Numbered from the stretch's first letter, positions 42,376 through 51,127 are shown. The stretch: DNA of 64,000 nucleotides from Fusobacteria bacterium ZRK30 (GCA_024628785.1 CP102405.1:1612001-1676000), one strand, 5' to 3'. The notes: a model not told the origin generated them from the letters alone. A program made the numbers and translations.

Positions 42376-42889
42376 ACATTTAAAAAAAGACAAAGTTTTT
42401 GAAAATAAACATTTTGAGATATATGAGGAAGACTTAATTCTGCCTAATGGTAATCAAGTAAGATGGACTTTTTTAAAGAATTATATAGCTGTAGGAGTAA
42501 TTGCATTTACTCCAGAGGGGAAACTTTTATTGGTTAAACAATATAGACCGGCTTTAAAACAAGAAATAGTTGAGATCCCTGCAGGACTTGTAGATCCTGG
42601 TGAAGATGTGGAAAAAGCTGCCATGAGAGAGCTTGAAGAAGAAACTGGATACAGAGCTGAAAAAATGACTAAAGTATGTGAATATTTTAGAAGTCCAGGA
42701 CTCTCCTCTTCTAAAATGTATATCTATCATGCTGAAGATTTAGTTAAAACATGCCAAAATCTAGATGAGGATGAATTTTTAGAAGTTTTAGAAGTTGATG
42801 TAAAAGAGATCGATGAGATATTAAAGACCCCTTTAGACGGAAAGACCATGTATTCACTTAACTATATAAAATCAAATTTAAAAAAATAG
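42365..42889 (+). CDS. Nudix hydrolase (ADP-ribose pyrophosphatase type)
   Basis: 174-aa Nudix protein. The complete Nudix box is GLVDPGEDVEKAAMRELEEETGY, given here as GLVDPGEDVEKAA plus MRELEEETGY. The flanking KQYRPALKQEIVEIPAG and YFRSPGLSSSKMYIYHA are typical of ADP-ribose pyrophosphatases. It hydrolyses a nucleoside diphosphate linked to another moiety, probably ADP-ribose. Length is normal. It starts inside the end of the methyltransferase gene, with GGAGG about 6 nt before the ATG, and ends at a hairpin terminator. Confidence 0.9.
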   Translation: MRYKHLKKDKVFENKHFEIYEEDLILPNGNQVRWTFLKNYIAVGVIAFTPEGKLLLVKQYRPALKQEIVEIPAGLVDPGEDVEKAAMRELEEETGYRAEKMTKVCEYFRSPGLSSSKMYIYHAEDLVKTCQNLDEDEFLEVLEVDVKEIDEILKTPLDGKTMYSLNYIKSNLKK

Positions 42890-42907
42890 CCTGTTTTAGG
42901 TTATTTT
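42882..42907 (+). terminator. Terminator of methyltransferase-Nudix operon
   Basis: AAAATAGCCT pairs with AGGTTATTTT (one wobble) around a 6-nt loop and overlaps the Nudix stop codon. T7 follows. Confidence 0.75.
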
Positions 42908-43064
42908 TTTATGGAAAAAATAAATTAAAAATTATGATATAATAAAGGTGAATAGTAACAAATTTTTAAAAACAAAAAAGGTTTTTGAAATAAATTATAT
43001 AATACTGTTAACAATTTTTTTAATTAAAATTAATCAATGAGTAAAAGAAAATGAGGAGAAATAG

Positions 43065-43742
43065 ATGAGATTAGATAAACATTTAACTGAATGTGGATTA
43101 GGGAGCAGAAGCGAAGTAAAAAAAATATTGAAAACTAGAGAAATAAAGGTAAATGGAAGGATAGAAATTTCCCCGAAACTTAATATTTCCACTGATGATG
43201 TAATTTTATACAAGGGTGAAATGATAGAATATAAAGCAATGAGATATTATATCATGAATAAACCTGCTGGATATATTACGGCAACTGAGGATAGAAGAGA
43301 TAAAACTGTTATGGAGATCCTGCCAGAATGGGTAATTCAAAAAAAACTTTTCCCCGTTGGAAGATTGGATAAAGATACAGAGGGACTATTACTTTTTACA
43401 AATGACGGTCCTCTTTCCCATGAATTACTTTCTCCTAAAAAACATGTGGATAAAGTTTATTATGTGGAAGCTGAAAAAAATATTACAGATGAGGATATAA
43501 AAAAATTAGAATTAGGAGTGGACATAGGTGGGTACATTACTAAACCATCTAAGTGTGAAAGGGTAGATGAAAACAAGATAAATCTCACAATAAGTGAGGG
43601 AAGATTTCATCAAGTTAAGAAGATGCTCCATGCAGTAAACAATTGTGTGGTATATTTAAAGAGAATCAAATTTGCCAGTTTAGAATTGGCAGATATGAAA
43701 ATTGGAGAAGTCAGAGAAATCAATGTGGAGGAAATCTTATGA
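43065..43742 (+). CDS. RsuA/RluB-family 16S/23S rRNA pseudouridine synthase
   Basis: 225-aa pseudouridine synthase. The N-terminal S4 RNA-binding domain is MRLDKHLTECGLGSRSEVKK. The catalytic motif is GRLDKDTEGLLLFTNDG with its Asp, and the RFHQVKKMLHAV segment is typical of RsuA/RluB/E/F. The target uridine cannot be assigned. GAGGAG precedes the ATG. Its TGA stop overlaps the ATG of the next gene (ATGA), so a phosphatase is co-translated with it. Confidence 0.92.
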   Translation: MRLDKHLTECGLGSRSEVKKILKTREIKVNGRIEISPKLNISTDDVILYKGEMIEYKAMRYYIMNKPAGYITATEDRRDKTVMEILPEWVIQKKLFPVGRLDKDTEGLLLFTNDGPLSHELLSPKKHVDKVYYVEAEKNITDEDIKKLELGVDIGGYITKPSKCERVDENKINLTISEGRFHQVKKMLHAVNNCVVYLKRIKFASLELADMKIGEVREINVEEIL

Positions 43743-44458
43743 ATTTTTTAATAGATATGCATACACATACAAATACCACACCTCATGCTTACAGTTCTCT
43801 GGAGGAAAACATCAGAGCTGGAAAGAAAAGAGGAATTAAAATTATTGCTAACACCATGCATGGTCCTTATCTTCAGGATTCACCTCATTGGTGGGCAATC
43901 GCCAATCAGAGAACATTACCTGATTATGTAGATGGAGTAAGAGTATTAAAAAGTGTAGAAGCGAATGTAGTAAATATAGATGGTGAGTTAGATATAAATG
44001 ATAAAATAATTGAGATCTGTGACATTATTATAGGAGGTTTTCATAGTATCCCTGAATATGGAGATACCGGTGATATAAATAAAAATACCAAAGCTATTAT
44101 AAATGTTATACAAAATAATGTGGTAGATATCTTAGTTCATTTGGGAAATCCAGAGTTTCCTATAGATTACGAGAAAGTAGTTATTGCAGCGAAAAAACAT
44201 AATGTAGCTATAGAAATTAACAATGGATCCCTAACTACCAGCAGAGCAGGATCGAAACCAAACTGTGAAAAGATTATGGAACTTTGTTTTAAATATAAGC
44301 CTTATATATCTTTGGGGAGTGATGCACATTTTTCTACTCTTATCGGTGAATTTAGTGAAGCTATAGAATTAATAGGAACTTATAACAAAGAATTAATATT
44401 GAATACAAATGAAGATAAATTAAAGGAATTTGCTGTTCTTAGAGGTAAAAATATATAG
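43739..44458 (+). CDS. PHP-domain phosphatase (YcdX type)
   Basis: 239-aa PHP phosphoesterase of the YcdX-like group. Metal ligands are in IDMHTHTNTTPHAYSSLEEN, NTMHGPYL, EANVVNIDGELD, GGFHSIPE, LVHLGNPEFP and SLGSDAHFSTLIG. The substrate in vivo is unknown. Start 43739 follows GGAGGAAATCTT within the end of the pseudouridine synthase gene; an earlier frame start inside that gene is rejected. It is followed 11 bp later by a small exported protein. Confidence 0.88.
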   Translation: MNFLIDMHTHTNTTPHAYSSLEENIRAGKKRGIKIIANTMHGPYLQDSPHWWAIANQRTLPDYVDGVRVLKSVEANVVNIDGELDINDKIIEICDIIIGGFHSIPEYGDTGDINKNTKAIINVIQNNVVDILVHLGNPEFPIDYEKVVIAAKKHNVAIEINNGSLTTSRAGSKPNCEKIMELCFKYKPYISLGSDAHFSTLIGEFSEAIELIGTYNKELILNTNEDKLKEFAVLRGKNI

Positions 44459-44469
44459 AGGTGAGAAAT

Positions 44470-44904
44470 ATGAAAAAAATTATTATATTTACTTTTTTAG
44501 CAATTACAATTTCGACATATTCAGAAGTAAAGGAAGTAGTTAAAAATGCCGAAGGAAAAAACATTGTATTAATGGAAGATAAAACCTGGGCATTGGAAAA
44601 AGAATTTGAAAGTGTAAAAGAGTTTGAAAGCAAAGTTAAATTATCCAATGTAGATGTTTCTCCTAAAAGGAGTGATGGAAGAAGTCTTACAGGAACTGTT
44701 ACAAATCAAAGTAGAAAAAAATTAGAATATGTTACCTATAATGTAAAATGGAAAATTGATGGTCAGTATTCTATTTTGAGAACATTTACTATAAAAGATC
44801 TGAATTATAGAGAAAGCAGAGAATTTAATAAAAGAATTAAGTTAGAAGGCATTCCAGGTAGAGACTATAAGGTTGAAGTTTTAGATTTTAAATGGGGAAA
44901 ATAA
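44470..44904 (+). CDS. Secreted protein with FxLYD-like domain
   Basis: 144-aa exported protein. Signal peptide MKKIIIFTFLAITISTYSE is followed by a short SH3-like stretch (KNAEGKNIVLMEDKTWALEK). A beta-sandwich type domain comes next (GRSLTGTVTNQSRKKLEYVTY...RTFTIKDL), resembling FxLYD domains. It is probably periplasmic; function is unknown. ATG at 44470 is 8 nt from GAGG; a GTG nine bases earlier overlaps the SD. It is the last gene of the pseudouridine synthase operon and ends at a terminator. Confidence 0.7.
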   Translation: MKKIIIFTFLAITISTYSEVKEVVKNAEGKNIVLMEDKTWALEKEFESVKEFESKVKLSNVDVSPKRSDGRSLTGTVTNQSRKKLEYVTYNVKWKIDGQYSILRTFTIKDLNYRESREFNKRIKLEGIPGRDYKVEVLDFKWGK

Positions 44905-44915
44905 AAAAAATAGAT

Positions 44916-44966
44916 AAAACCTCTAAAAATAACTTTTTTTGTATATTTTTGAAATTAGAGGTTTTT
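44916..44966 (+). terminator. Terminator after secreted protein gene
   Basis: AAAACCTCTAA pairs with TTAGAGGTTTT around a long AT-rich loop, followed by T6. Confidence 0.75.
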
Positions 44967-45057
44967 TATTTTTACACAAGCATCAGTAAGTGTCAGAAGC
45001 TTATATTTAAATATAACGAGTTTCCATAAAAATAATAATAGGACTTTAGGAGGGGTT

Positions 45058-46032
45058 ATGGAATTAATAAAAAAAGACACCAGTCTCTCGATTCCTAAAA
45101 AACGAAGAAGAAATCGAGAAAATAGCGGGACAATATTTTCTATCTATAAGTCTGAAAAAACTTTAAAAGATTATATGTTCCATTTAAATGACTTTTTAAA
45201 ATACATATACGAATATGACGGGGATCTAAATCCTGATGAAACTATGAATATGATGAACAACATTGAAAAAGAAGATATAGAAGATTATCTGAAACATCTC
45301 CTCCATGAGAGAGAGTTAAAAAAAAGCTCTATCAATAAGAGTATATCATCTCTTAAGAGTCTATATAAGGAATTGGAGAAGAATGGTTATAATAATCCAT
45401 TCAAATATGTCCCTCTATTTAAAACAACTAAACATAATTTAGATAACGTTCTCAAACTCTCATATGAGGAATTGAAGGAGATTATATTAAATTTTTCCGT
45501 TGTAGATGATAAGAGTTTTAGGGATCTGGTTATTTTATATACTTTATTCTATACTGGGTTGAGAAGTTCCGAGTTAATAAACTTGAAATACGAGGATATA
45601 ATCGAGAGGCAGGGAAGTATAGTTTTGAGGTTGAAAGAGACGAAAAGTGGAAAAGAACAATATAAACCTCTCCATGATGAGTGTTATAAAAAAATAATGG
45701 AGTTTAAAAATTACATCATAAAGCTTTATAAAGTTGATTTGGAAGAGATATTAGATCACTATATTTTTTCTAAGAGCTTTCTTCCTAACGAGAAAATGTC
45801 CTATAATAATTTGTATAGAATCATAAAGGATAAAGGTCTCACCATAGGAAAGGATATTTCTCCACACAATATCAGGCATACAGTAGCTACAGAGTTATCT
45901 CTACGTGGTGCGGATATTTTAGAAATACGTGATTTTTTAGGACATGCCGACACCAAAGTTACCGAAGTATATATCAATGCAAAAAATATATTAGAGAAAA
46001 GAGCTATCACCAAATTACCGAAGCTGATTTGA
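45058..46032 (+). CDS. Xer-type tyrosine recombinase
   Basis: 324-aa tyrosine recombinase with an N-terminal SAM-like core-binding domain and a C-terminal catalytic domain. The catalytic set is visible: Arg in YTGLRSSELINLKYED, Lys in KETKSGKEQ, His-Arg in SPHNIRHTVATELSLRG, His in FLGHADTKVTEVYIN, with the Tyr nucleophile in the last motif. Length is near XerC/D (about 300). No phage or integron genes surround it, and a dif-like 28-bp site lies 69 bp beyond its stop. That suggests a chromosome dimer resolvase. GGAGG precedes the ATG. Confidence 0.88.
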   Translation: MELIKKDTSLSIPKKRRRNRENSGTIFSIYKSEKTLKDYMFHLNDFLKYIYEYDGDLNPDETMNMMNNIEKEDIEDYLKHLLHERELKKSSINKSISSLKSLYKELEKNGYNNPFKYVPLFKTTKHNLDNVLKLSYEELKEIILNFSVVDDKSFRDLVILYTLFYTGLRSSELINLKYEDIIERQGSIVLRLKETKSGKEQYKPLHDECYKKIMEFKNYIIKLYKVDLEEILDHYIFSKSFLPNEKMSYNNLYRIIKDKGLTIGKDISPHNIRHTVATELSLRGADILEIRDFLGHADTKVTEVYINAKNILEKRAITKLPKLI

Positions 46033-46042
46033 TGATAGCTTC
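46020..46042 (+). terminator. Terminator overlapping recombinase stop
   Basis: GAAGCT pairs with AGCTTC around an 11-nt loop, followed by a T8 run. The stem begins inside the last codons of the recombinase gene. Confidence 0.75.
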
Positions 46043-46811
46043 TTTTTTTACAGACGATATTATCTCAAGTAATAATTAATTTATATACATTTATATAAAT
46101 ACTAAATATAATAACTGTTATATTTAGTATTGTTAAAAAAATTATAATTACTCCAAGTAATTATTGTGTTAAAACCCTTTAAAATCAATAGTTTTGCAGA
46201 GATTATATGTATGATAAACTATGTTTGTATTTTTTAAACTTAAAAGTATATTTTCTTATTTTTATAATTAGTTGAGATAATTATAATCTGTGTTGTTTGT
46301 ATGATGAAGAATAAGCAAGTAGATTAACTCTAATGGAATCTACAGCTTATGTTCAGCTAGCCATGACTGTTGTGACAGCGAGAAAAAAGAGAGTTTTGTA
46401 GAAGTGAAACTAATTATCTGTTTATGGATTTTTTTATTTATCATAGAATTAAAGACCAGGATCTCCTCCCTGGTCTAAAAATAGATCTCTTTTCCAGAAG
46501 AAATTATAGAGATGAAAATATTTTCATATTTATTTTCTATTTTAATCACATAAAAGAAAATTTAAATAAACAAAAATTAAATTGTTTTTATATCATTTAT
46601 ATAAAAAATAAAATAACAATGTATTTTTTAAAATACATATTAAAAGAAAACAATTGATTTTTTATTCTATTATCTAGTGATTATTTCAGATAATTTTTAT
46701 AAAATTGATCTTGTAATTTTGATGTTAAAAATTAAAAATCCCATTTATATATAAATATAAAGGGCGATAGTATAGTTTATTATATTTGATTTCATAAAAA
46801 TAAATCTATAA
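46043..46811. other. Long non-coding region beyond the recombinase
   Basis: About 770 bp without a convincing gene. Besides the dif-like site it holds three related near-palindromes of the type ATAATTAYCTCAAGTAATTAT (about 46058-46079, 46143-46165 and, inverted, 46262-46288). It also holds a hairpin-rich stretch at 46315-46400 (GTAGATT...AATCTAC; CTGTTGTGACAG) and GACCAGG...CCTGGTC near 46451-46473. A 77-codon frame at 46424-46657 is AT-rich, lacks an SD and is not accepted as a gene. Confidence 0.5.
46101..46128. other. dif: Candidate dif (Xer recombination) site
   Basis: Two 11-bp arms, ACTAAATATAA (46101-46111) and TTATATTTAGT (46118-46128), are perfect inverted repeats around a 6-bp centre (46112-46117). 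This 11-6-11 layout and the ATAA/TTAT inner ends are those of Xer dif sites. It lies just after a Xer-type gene. The symmetry extends three more bases on each side. No T run follows, so it is not a simple terminator. Confidence 0.6.
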
Positions 46812-47789
46812 TTAAATTAATAGGACTTTATTTTGCTTTTTTAAATTTTCCAACAATTGATTTTTATTTTTCCATTTAAATTCATAGACTAAATATTCAA
46901 TATCTAATTTTTCTAGAATTCTATTTATAGAGTTGTCATTATATATTTCGTGAGAATCTAAATTGGTGATATGATCTATTATTATTCCATATCGGTCTAT
47001 TCTATTTTTAGTAACAGCTATTTTGTTTTGGTTTTCTTTTAATCTATTTTTTCTATATAAAAATGGAAAAGTAGCATTTAGATGAATTCCGCGGATATAT
47101 CTTTTTAGAATTTTAGAATTTAAAATTACCTCTCCTATATATTTTTCAACTGTTTCAAAATTGTTTATATTTTTATCTGTTAATGTCAGATGGGATATAT
47201 CCAGCATAATCCCTTTGTTAGAATAATTTATCTGATCTAAAAACTCTTTTGTTTCTATCTCATCTAAGAGGTCCATTCCCGGCCACCATAAATTTTCTAA
47301 AAGTAATATAGGCCCATTCTTCACATCTTTAAAAACTTCATTGAGAAGTTCCACTGTATAACCTAAAACCTCTTTATTTCCATATTTAAAATTATCGCCA
47401 AATACTTCATCCAGTCCAACATGAGCTACATGAAAAACCATATATTCCGATCCCATCTTAATGGAGTCTAAAAGTTCACTTTTATAAAAATCAACCAACC
47501 TTTGACGCCCCCATCCTCCATAAACTTCTACAGCTTTTTCCAAACTATCAAATTCTTTTATTAATTCTTCCTTATCCTCCAGCCACATATGCAGCCATGA
47601 TGGAAAATATAATAGATGATGCCCAATAGCTTTTACACTCTCTATATTTTCAGGGTTATAAAATCCACCGGTCATAGTTTCTATACCATCTAATTTATAT
47701 TTTTGTAAAATTCTATCCAATTCATTCCACCCATCTCCTATTTGTTCCAGATAGTTGTCAGATGCTATAAAACTAAGTAATTTTTTCAT
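46812..47789 (-). CDS. TIM-barrel sugar isomerase/endonuclease IV-like protein
   Basis: 325-aa protein with the outline of xylose isomerase-like TIM barrels: DGIETMTGGFYNPENI, YMVFHVAHVGLDEVF, ILLLENLWWPGMDLLDE, GIMLDISHLTLTD and IRGIHLNATFPF. The Glu, Asp/His and His positions could form a metal site, but a canonical full set is not assured. The substrate is unknown. It begins 3 bp after the radical SAM gene stop, on the same strand, so the two form an operon. AAGGGGAAT precedes the ATG. Confidence 0.65.
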   Translation of the reverse strand: MKKLLSFIASDNYLEQIGDGWNELDRILQKYKLDGIETMTGGFYNPENIESVKAIGHHLLYFPSWLHMWLEDKEELIKEFDSLEKAVEVYGGWGRQRLVDFYKSELLDSIKMGSEYMVFHVAHVGLDEVFGDNFKYGNKEVLGYTVELLNEVFKDVKNGPILLLENLWWPGMDLLDEIETKEFLDQINYSNKGIMLDISHLTLTDKNINNFETVEKYIGEVILNSKILKRYIRGIHLNATFPFLYRKNRLKENQNKIAVTKNRIDRYGIIIDHITNLDSHEIYNDNSINRILEKLDIEYLVYEFKWKNKNQLLENLKKQNKVLLI

Positions 47790-47791
47790 GC

Positions 47792-48703
47792 CTATTCCCC
47801 TTGTGATATATTTTTTTCTTTGAGGTGTTTTTCTATGGAATTCAAAACATTTCTTTTATCCAGACTCCATCTGGGTTCAATGAGAGTTTCACGACTCCCG
47901 TCTCCGGTGAGCCTGTGGATGACCATGTCTTTATCTAAAATTTTGATACCTTTTCCTATGAGATCTATATACTCCTCCTTAGTCAGAGTATGGAATTTCG
48001 TCTCTATATACAGCTTTTCTAAATTTGTATTTTGAATTATGTGTAAAAGATGAAACTTTACTCCCCATACTTTTTTCTTGACTATATATCTTATAGAATC
48101 TAACATAGTTTTGTGACTTTCATTTGGGAGTCCCAAAATAATATGAGCAACGACCTTTATGTTTTTATTGTTTAATTTCTCCATCATATTGTCAAATACA
48201 TCCAGCTTCCATCCTCGATTTATCTTTATGGCTGTTTTTTCATCTGTAGTCTGTAAGCCCAATTCTACCCATAAAAAAGTTTTATTATTCAACTCCTCCA
48301 AAAGATCTAAGATCCCATCATCTATACAATCTGGTCTGGTTGCTATAGCCAATCCCACTACTCTAGGGTGAGAAAGTGCTTCCTCGTATATTTTTCTTAA
48401 ATATTCTAAATCTCCATATGTATTTGTAAAATTTTGAAAATAAGCGATAACATTTCCGTGGGGGAATTTTTTACTGATCAATTTCAGTTGTTCCTCAATC
48501 TGATCTGTTATACTTTTCTTTCTAGACCCTGCAAACTCCCCGCTTCCGCTATCGCTGCAAAATATACATCCTTTTTTACTCAATGTTCCGTCTCTGTTGG
48601 GACAGGTAAATCCTCCATCCAAAGAAACTTTATATATTTTCTCTCCAAATTTTTCTCTTAAAAAATAATTTAATGAATTATATCTTTTTTCTCCCCATCT
48701 CAT
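47792..48703 (-). CDS. TIGR01212-type radical SAM protein (YhcC-like)
   Basis: 303-aa radical SAM protein. The family N-terminus is RYNSLNYFLREKFGEKIYKV. The cluster region is FTCPNRDGTLSKKGCIFCSDSG, where the three cysteines are spaced as in the YhcC family rather than the simple CxxxCxxC. ATRPDCIDDGILDLLEEL, VELGLQTTDEKTAIKINRG and the C-terminal MVIHRLTGDG are also typical. Function is unproven, with a link to RNA modification proposed for relatives. It is the first gene of a two-gene operon. Confidence 0.88.
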   Translation of the reverse strand: MRWGEKRYNSLNYFLREKFGEKIYKVSLDGGFTCPNRDGTLSKKGCIFCSDSGSGEFAGSRKKSITDQIEEQLKLISKKFPHGNVIAYFQNFTNTYGDLEYLRKIYEEALSHPRVVGLAIATRPDCIDDGILDLLEELNNKTFLWVELGLQTTDEKTAIKINRGWKLDVFDNMMEKLNNKNIKVVAHIILGLPNESHKTMLDSIRYIVKKKVWGVKFHLLHIIQNTNLEKLYIETKFHTLTKEEYIDLIGKGIKILDKDMVIHRLTGDGSRETLIEPRWSLDKRNVLNSIEKHLKEKNISQGE

Positions 48704-48823
48704 CTTATATTATCAGCTCCTGTTTGTTTATTCTGTCATTATACCACGTATTTAGTTAGACCTGTCTTTATTCTACAAAATATGGTAAAATTATAAGCAG
48801 ATAAAATTTACGAGGTGACAAAG

Positions 48824-49468
48824 ATGAACACAGAAATTTTCTTAATTAGACATGGGGAAACTATTTGGAACACTAAAAAATTAATACAGGGTCAGTTAGA
48901 CAGTCCCTTAACAGATAATGGTATCCACCAATCTAATCTTTTATCCCAGAGGATGAAAAAAATAAATCCCGATATAATCTATACCAGTGATTTGAAGAGA
49001 GCTGTTGATACAGCGAACATAATAAATCAACATATAGATAAAGATATCATTGAAATTTCTGGAGTCAGAGAAAGACATTGGGGGATATTTCAGGGTGCTA
49101 ATTGGCCAAAGATCAAGAAATTTTTTCCTACTCAATATAAGTACTATAGAAATGACAGTAAAAATTATATGATTCCAAATGGAGAATCTTATAACCAGGT
49201 TACTAAAAGAACTATGGAGAGTCTTGTGGATATTATTGAAAATCATAAAGATCAAAAAATAGTTATAGTTACACATGGTGGAGTTATCAGTCCATTGATT
49301 AGAGCTTTACTCTGCATTCCCTATGAAACACACAGAAAATTTATGATATCTAATAGCAGTATAACCAAGTTAGTTTATAATGATTTTGGGTTTTCTATAG
49401 TCTCTTTAGGTGATATAGCACACTTAGAAGGGGAAGAACAAATATTAGATGAATTGAAAGAAAATTAA
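48824..49468 (+). CDS. Histidine phosphatase superfamily protein (phosphoglycerate mutase-like)
   Basis: 214-aa phosphatase. The catalytic motif LIRHGETIWN is at the N-terminus. SDLKRAVDTANII, the general-acid region ERHWGIFQGANW and VTHGGVISPLIRALL complete the family set. It probably dephosphorylates a small metabolite, as do CobC- and GpmB-type proteins; the true substrate is unknown. ATG at 48824 lies 9 nt after GAGG; a GTG at 48815 overlaps the SD. It is monocistronic and followed immediately by a repeat-family copy and a terminator. Confidence 0.87.
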   Translation: MNTEIFLIRHGETIWNTKKLIQGQLDSPLTDNGIHQSNLLSQRMKKINPDIIYTSDLKRAVDTANIINQHIDKDIIEISGVRERHWGIFQGANWPKIKKFFPTQYKYYRNDSKNYMIPNGESYNQVTKRTMESLVDIIENHKDQKIVIVTHGGVISPLIRALLCIPYETHRKFMISNSSITKLVYNDFGFSIVSLGDIAHLEGEEQILDELKEN

Positions 49469-49580
49469 AAAAAGCAAAATGATACTGTATCCAGATAGAC
49501 ATAATTTAGATTTTTATAAATTTTATCTCAAGATTTTTAGATACTTTGGTGATGCTCCTTATGGGTATAATTTCCTAGAC
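49468..49580 (+). repeat. Dispersed intergenic repeat, copy 6 (long form)
   Basis: It starts at the phosphatase stop with a decayed palindrome (GCAAAATGATACTGT), then ATCCAGATAGACATAATT. It continues through TTTTATCTCAAGATTTTTAGAT to CTTTGGTGATGCTCCTTATG and TATAATTTCCTAGAC. It is the most complete copy, about 110 bp, and links the palindrome-containing 5' half to the 3' half seen at 14521-14592 and 52205-52355. Confidence 0.65.
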
Positions 49581-49586
49581 TAAAAA

Positions 49587-49614
49587 AAGAATCACCTCAA
49601 TAGAGATGATTCTT
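49587..49614. terminator. Bidirectional terminator
   Basis: AAGAATCA/GATTCTT stem with A and T runs on the two sides. It ends the phosphatase gene (plus) and the META-domain lipoprotein gene (minus). Confidence 0.8.
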
Positions 49615-49627
49615 TTTTTATTTAATT

Positions 49628-50095
49628 TTATTTATTTTCTTCCACTTCTTCTACAGCAGTCAAAACCAATATAACTTCTCCCTCACTTAAAAGTTTTAAT
49701 TCTTCTCCTACGATCTCGTAAGATGTAACTTTTTGTAAAAGTGAAGTAAATGCATATTCTTGTTGCATAGCATCTTCAGGTCCCATCATCATAGTTGATC
49801 CAATTTTGCCCATGTTAAGTTCATTGTTATTTAGTATATAGCTGCCGAAGTATCTATTGACACTTGCATCACCATTAAATTTTCCATCTTCAAACCTTAA
49901 ATCAGCTTTTGAAGTAGCTGTTACATCTTTTAATTTTTCATCTGATAAATATTTAGATAACTTCCAAGTAGTTCCTGTAAACTCTTTTTGAATAACCTCT
50001 ATACTTACTGAATCTGTTCCTGTTTCCATCGGCTTATTAGCAGAACACGAGATGATAAAACCTGATAATGCTAATATTAATAATACTTTTTTCAT
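49628..50095 (-). CDS. META/HslJ-domain lipoprotein
   Basis: 155-aa lipoprotein. The signal peptide with lipobox FIISC (Cys at about residue 17) is followed by a META-type domain: GTTWKLSKYL at its start, then ADLRFEDGKFNGDASVNRYFGSY, split here as LRFEDGKFNGDASVNRY. The LNMGKIGSTMMMGPEDAMQQE block is also typical. HslJ relatives relate to heat or novobiocin stress, but function is unclear. Start 50095 follows GGGAGGTTTG; an ATG at 50113 lies within the SD. It is monocistronic. Confidence 0.85.
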   Translation of the reverse strand: MKKVLLILALSGFIISCSANKPMETGTDSVSIEVIQKEFTGTTWKLSKYLSDEKLKDVTATSKADLRFEDGKFNGDASVNRYFGSYILNNNELNMGKIGSTMMMGPEDAMQQEYAFTSLLQKVTSYEIVGEELKLLSEGEVILVLTAVEEVEENK

Positions 50096-50286
50096 AATAT
50101 ACAAACCTCCCATTAGATAAACACTCTTTGGTTTAAAAATTAATTTTTTTTAATAAAATAAAGTGCATACATATATATACCATAAATTAGAAATAATTCC
50201 TAGTTATATCTAAAGTTTTACTATTTTATGAGTTTAGGTTATAATATGCTGTAAACCATTATTGAGTTAGATAGGAGGAGAAGTTT

Positions 50287-51120
50287 ATGAACGCAGTTAA
50301 AACATTTTTATTGATGATCACTATGACATTGATATTATTATTTATAGGAGGAGCCATCGGTGGACGGAATGGTGCCATGTTTGCCCTAATATTTTCTTTT
50401 GGTATGAATATGATAAGTTATTGGAACAGCGATAAAATAGTCTTAAGAATGTATAAGGCACAAGAGGTAGAAAAAAACTCTGAAGTATATTCTATAGTAA
50501 GGGAACTAGCAGAAAGAGCGGACCTTCCTATGCCAAAGGTATATATGATCAACCAGTCACAGCCAAATGCATTTGCAACAGGAAGAAATCCAAAACATGC
50601 AGCAGTGGCAGTTACCCGTGGAATCACAGAAATTTTAGATAGAAATGAACTAAAGGGTGTTTTAGCCCATGAATTGGGTCACGTACATAATAAAGATATA
50701 TTGATTGGGACTATGGCAGCATCCTTTGCCGGTGCCATTGCATACCTGGCTACTATGGCAAGATGGGCAGCTATATTTGGTGGAAGAGATGATGAAGACA
50801 AAAATCCTATAGCTCTTATTGGAATAGCTATCTTTGCTCCAATGGCAGCAATGTTAGTTCAGATGGCAATTTCACGTACCCGTGAATATAAAGCTGACAG
50901 CTATGGTGGAAAATTAGCAGGAAATCCACTCTATCTGGCTAACGCTCTGAAAAAATTAGAGATGTGGAGTACCAGAACACCTATGGATGCTAAGCCGGCA
51001 ACAGCACATATGTTTATAGTAAATCCATTAAAGGGACAAAATATGGCAAAATTATTCAGCACCCATCCATCTACAAAGGATAGGATAGTAAAGTTAGAAG
51101 AACAGGCCAGACAATTATAA
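50287..51120 (+). CDS. htpX: HtpX-family membrane zinc metalloprotease (M48)
   Basis: 277-aa inner membrane protease. Two N-terminal membrane segments lie within residues 1-55. The zinc motif is VLAHELGHVHN, two further hydrophobic segments follow (around GTMAASFAGAIAYLATMA), and a third ligand Glu is in SRTREYKADSYGG. The active site faces the cytoplasm in this family, which degrades misfolded membrane proteins. Length is right. AGGAGGAGAAGTTT precedes the ATG. It is monocistronic with a terminator. Confidence 0.93.
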   Translation: MNAVKTFLLMITMTLILLFIGGAIGGRNGAMFALIFSFGMNMISYWNSDKIVLRMYKAQEVEKNSEVYSIVRELAERADLPMPKVYMINQSQPNAFATGRNPKHAAVAVTRGITEILDRNELKGVLAHELGHVHNKDILIGTMAASFAGAIAYLATMARWAAIFGGRDDEDKNPIALIGIAIFAPMAAMLVQMAISRTREYKADSYGGKLAGNPLYLANALKKLEMWSTRTPMDAKPATAHMFIVNPLKGQNMAKLFSTHPSTKDRIVKLEEQARQL

Positions 51121-51127
51121 GGTACCC

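Noticed and set aside
45058-46032. Integrase of a genomic island
   Set aside because: No tRNA target, no excisionase and no cargo or phage genes nearby; chromosomal Xer is the better reading.
46098-46131. Rho-independent terminator at the dif-like palindrome
   Set aside because: No T run follows on either strand and a proper terminator already lies at 46020-46042; the 11-6-11 geometry is better explained as a recombination site.
46424-46657. 77-codon plus-strand ORF in the long spacer
   Set aside because: It has no SD, extreme Ile/Lys/Asn/Tyr composition as expected from AT-rich non-coding DNA, and no promoter or conserved motif.
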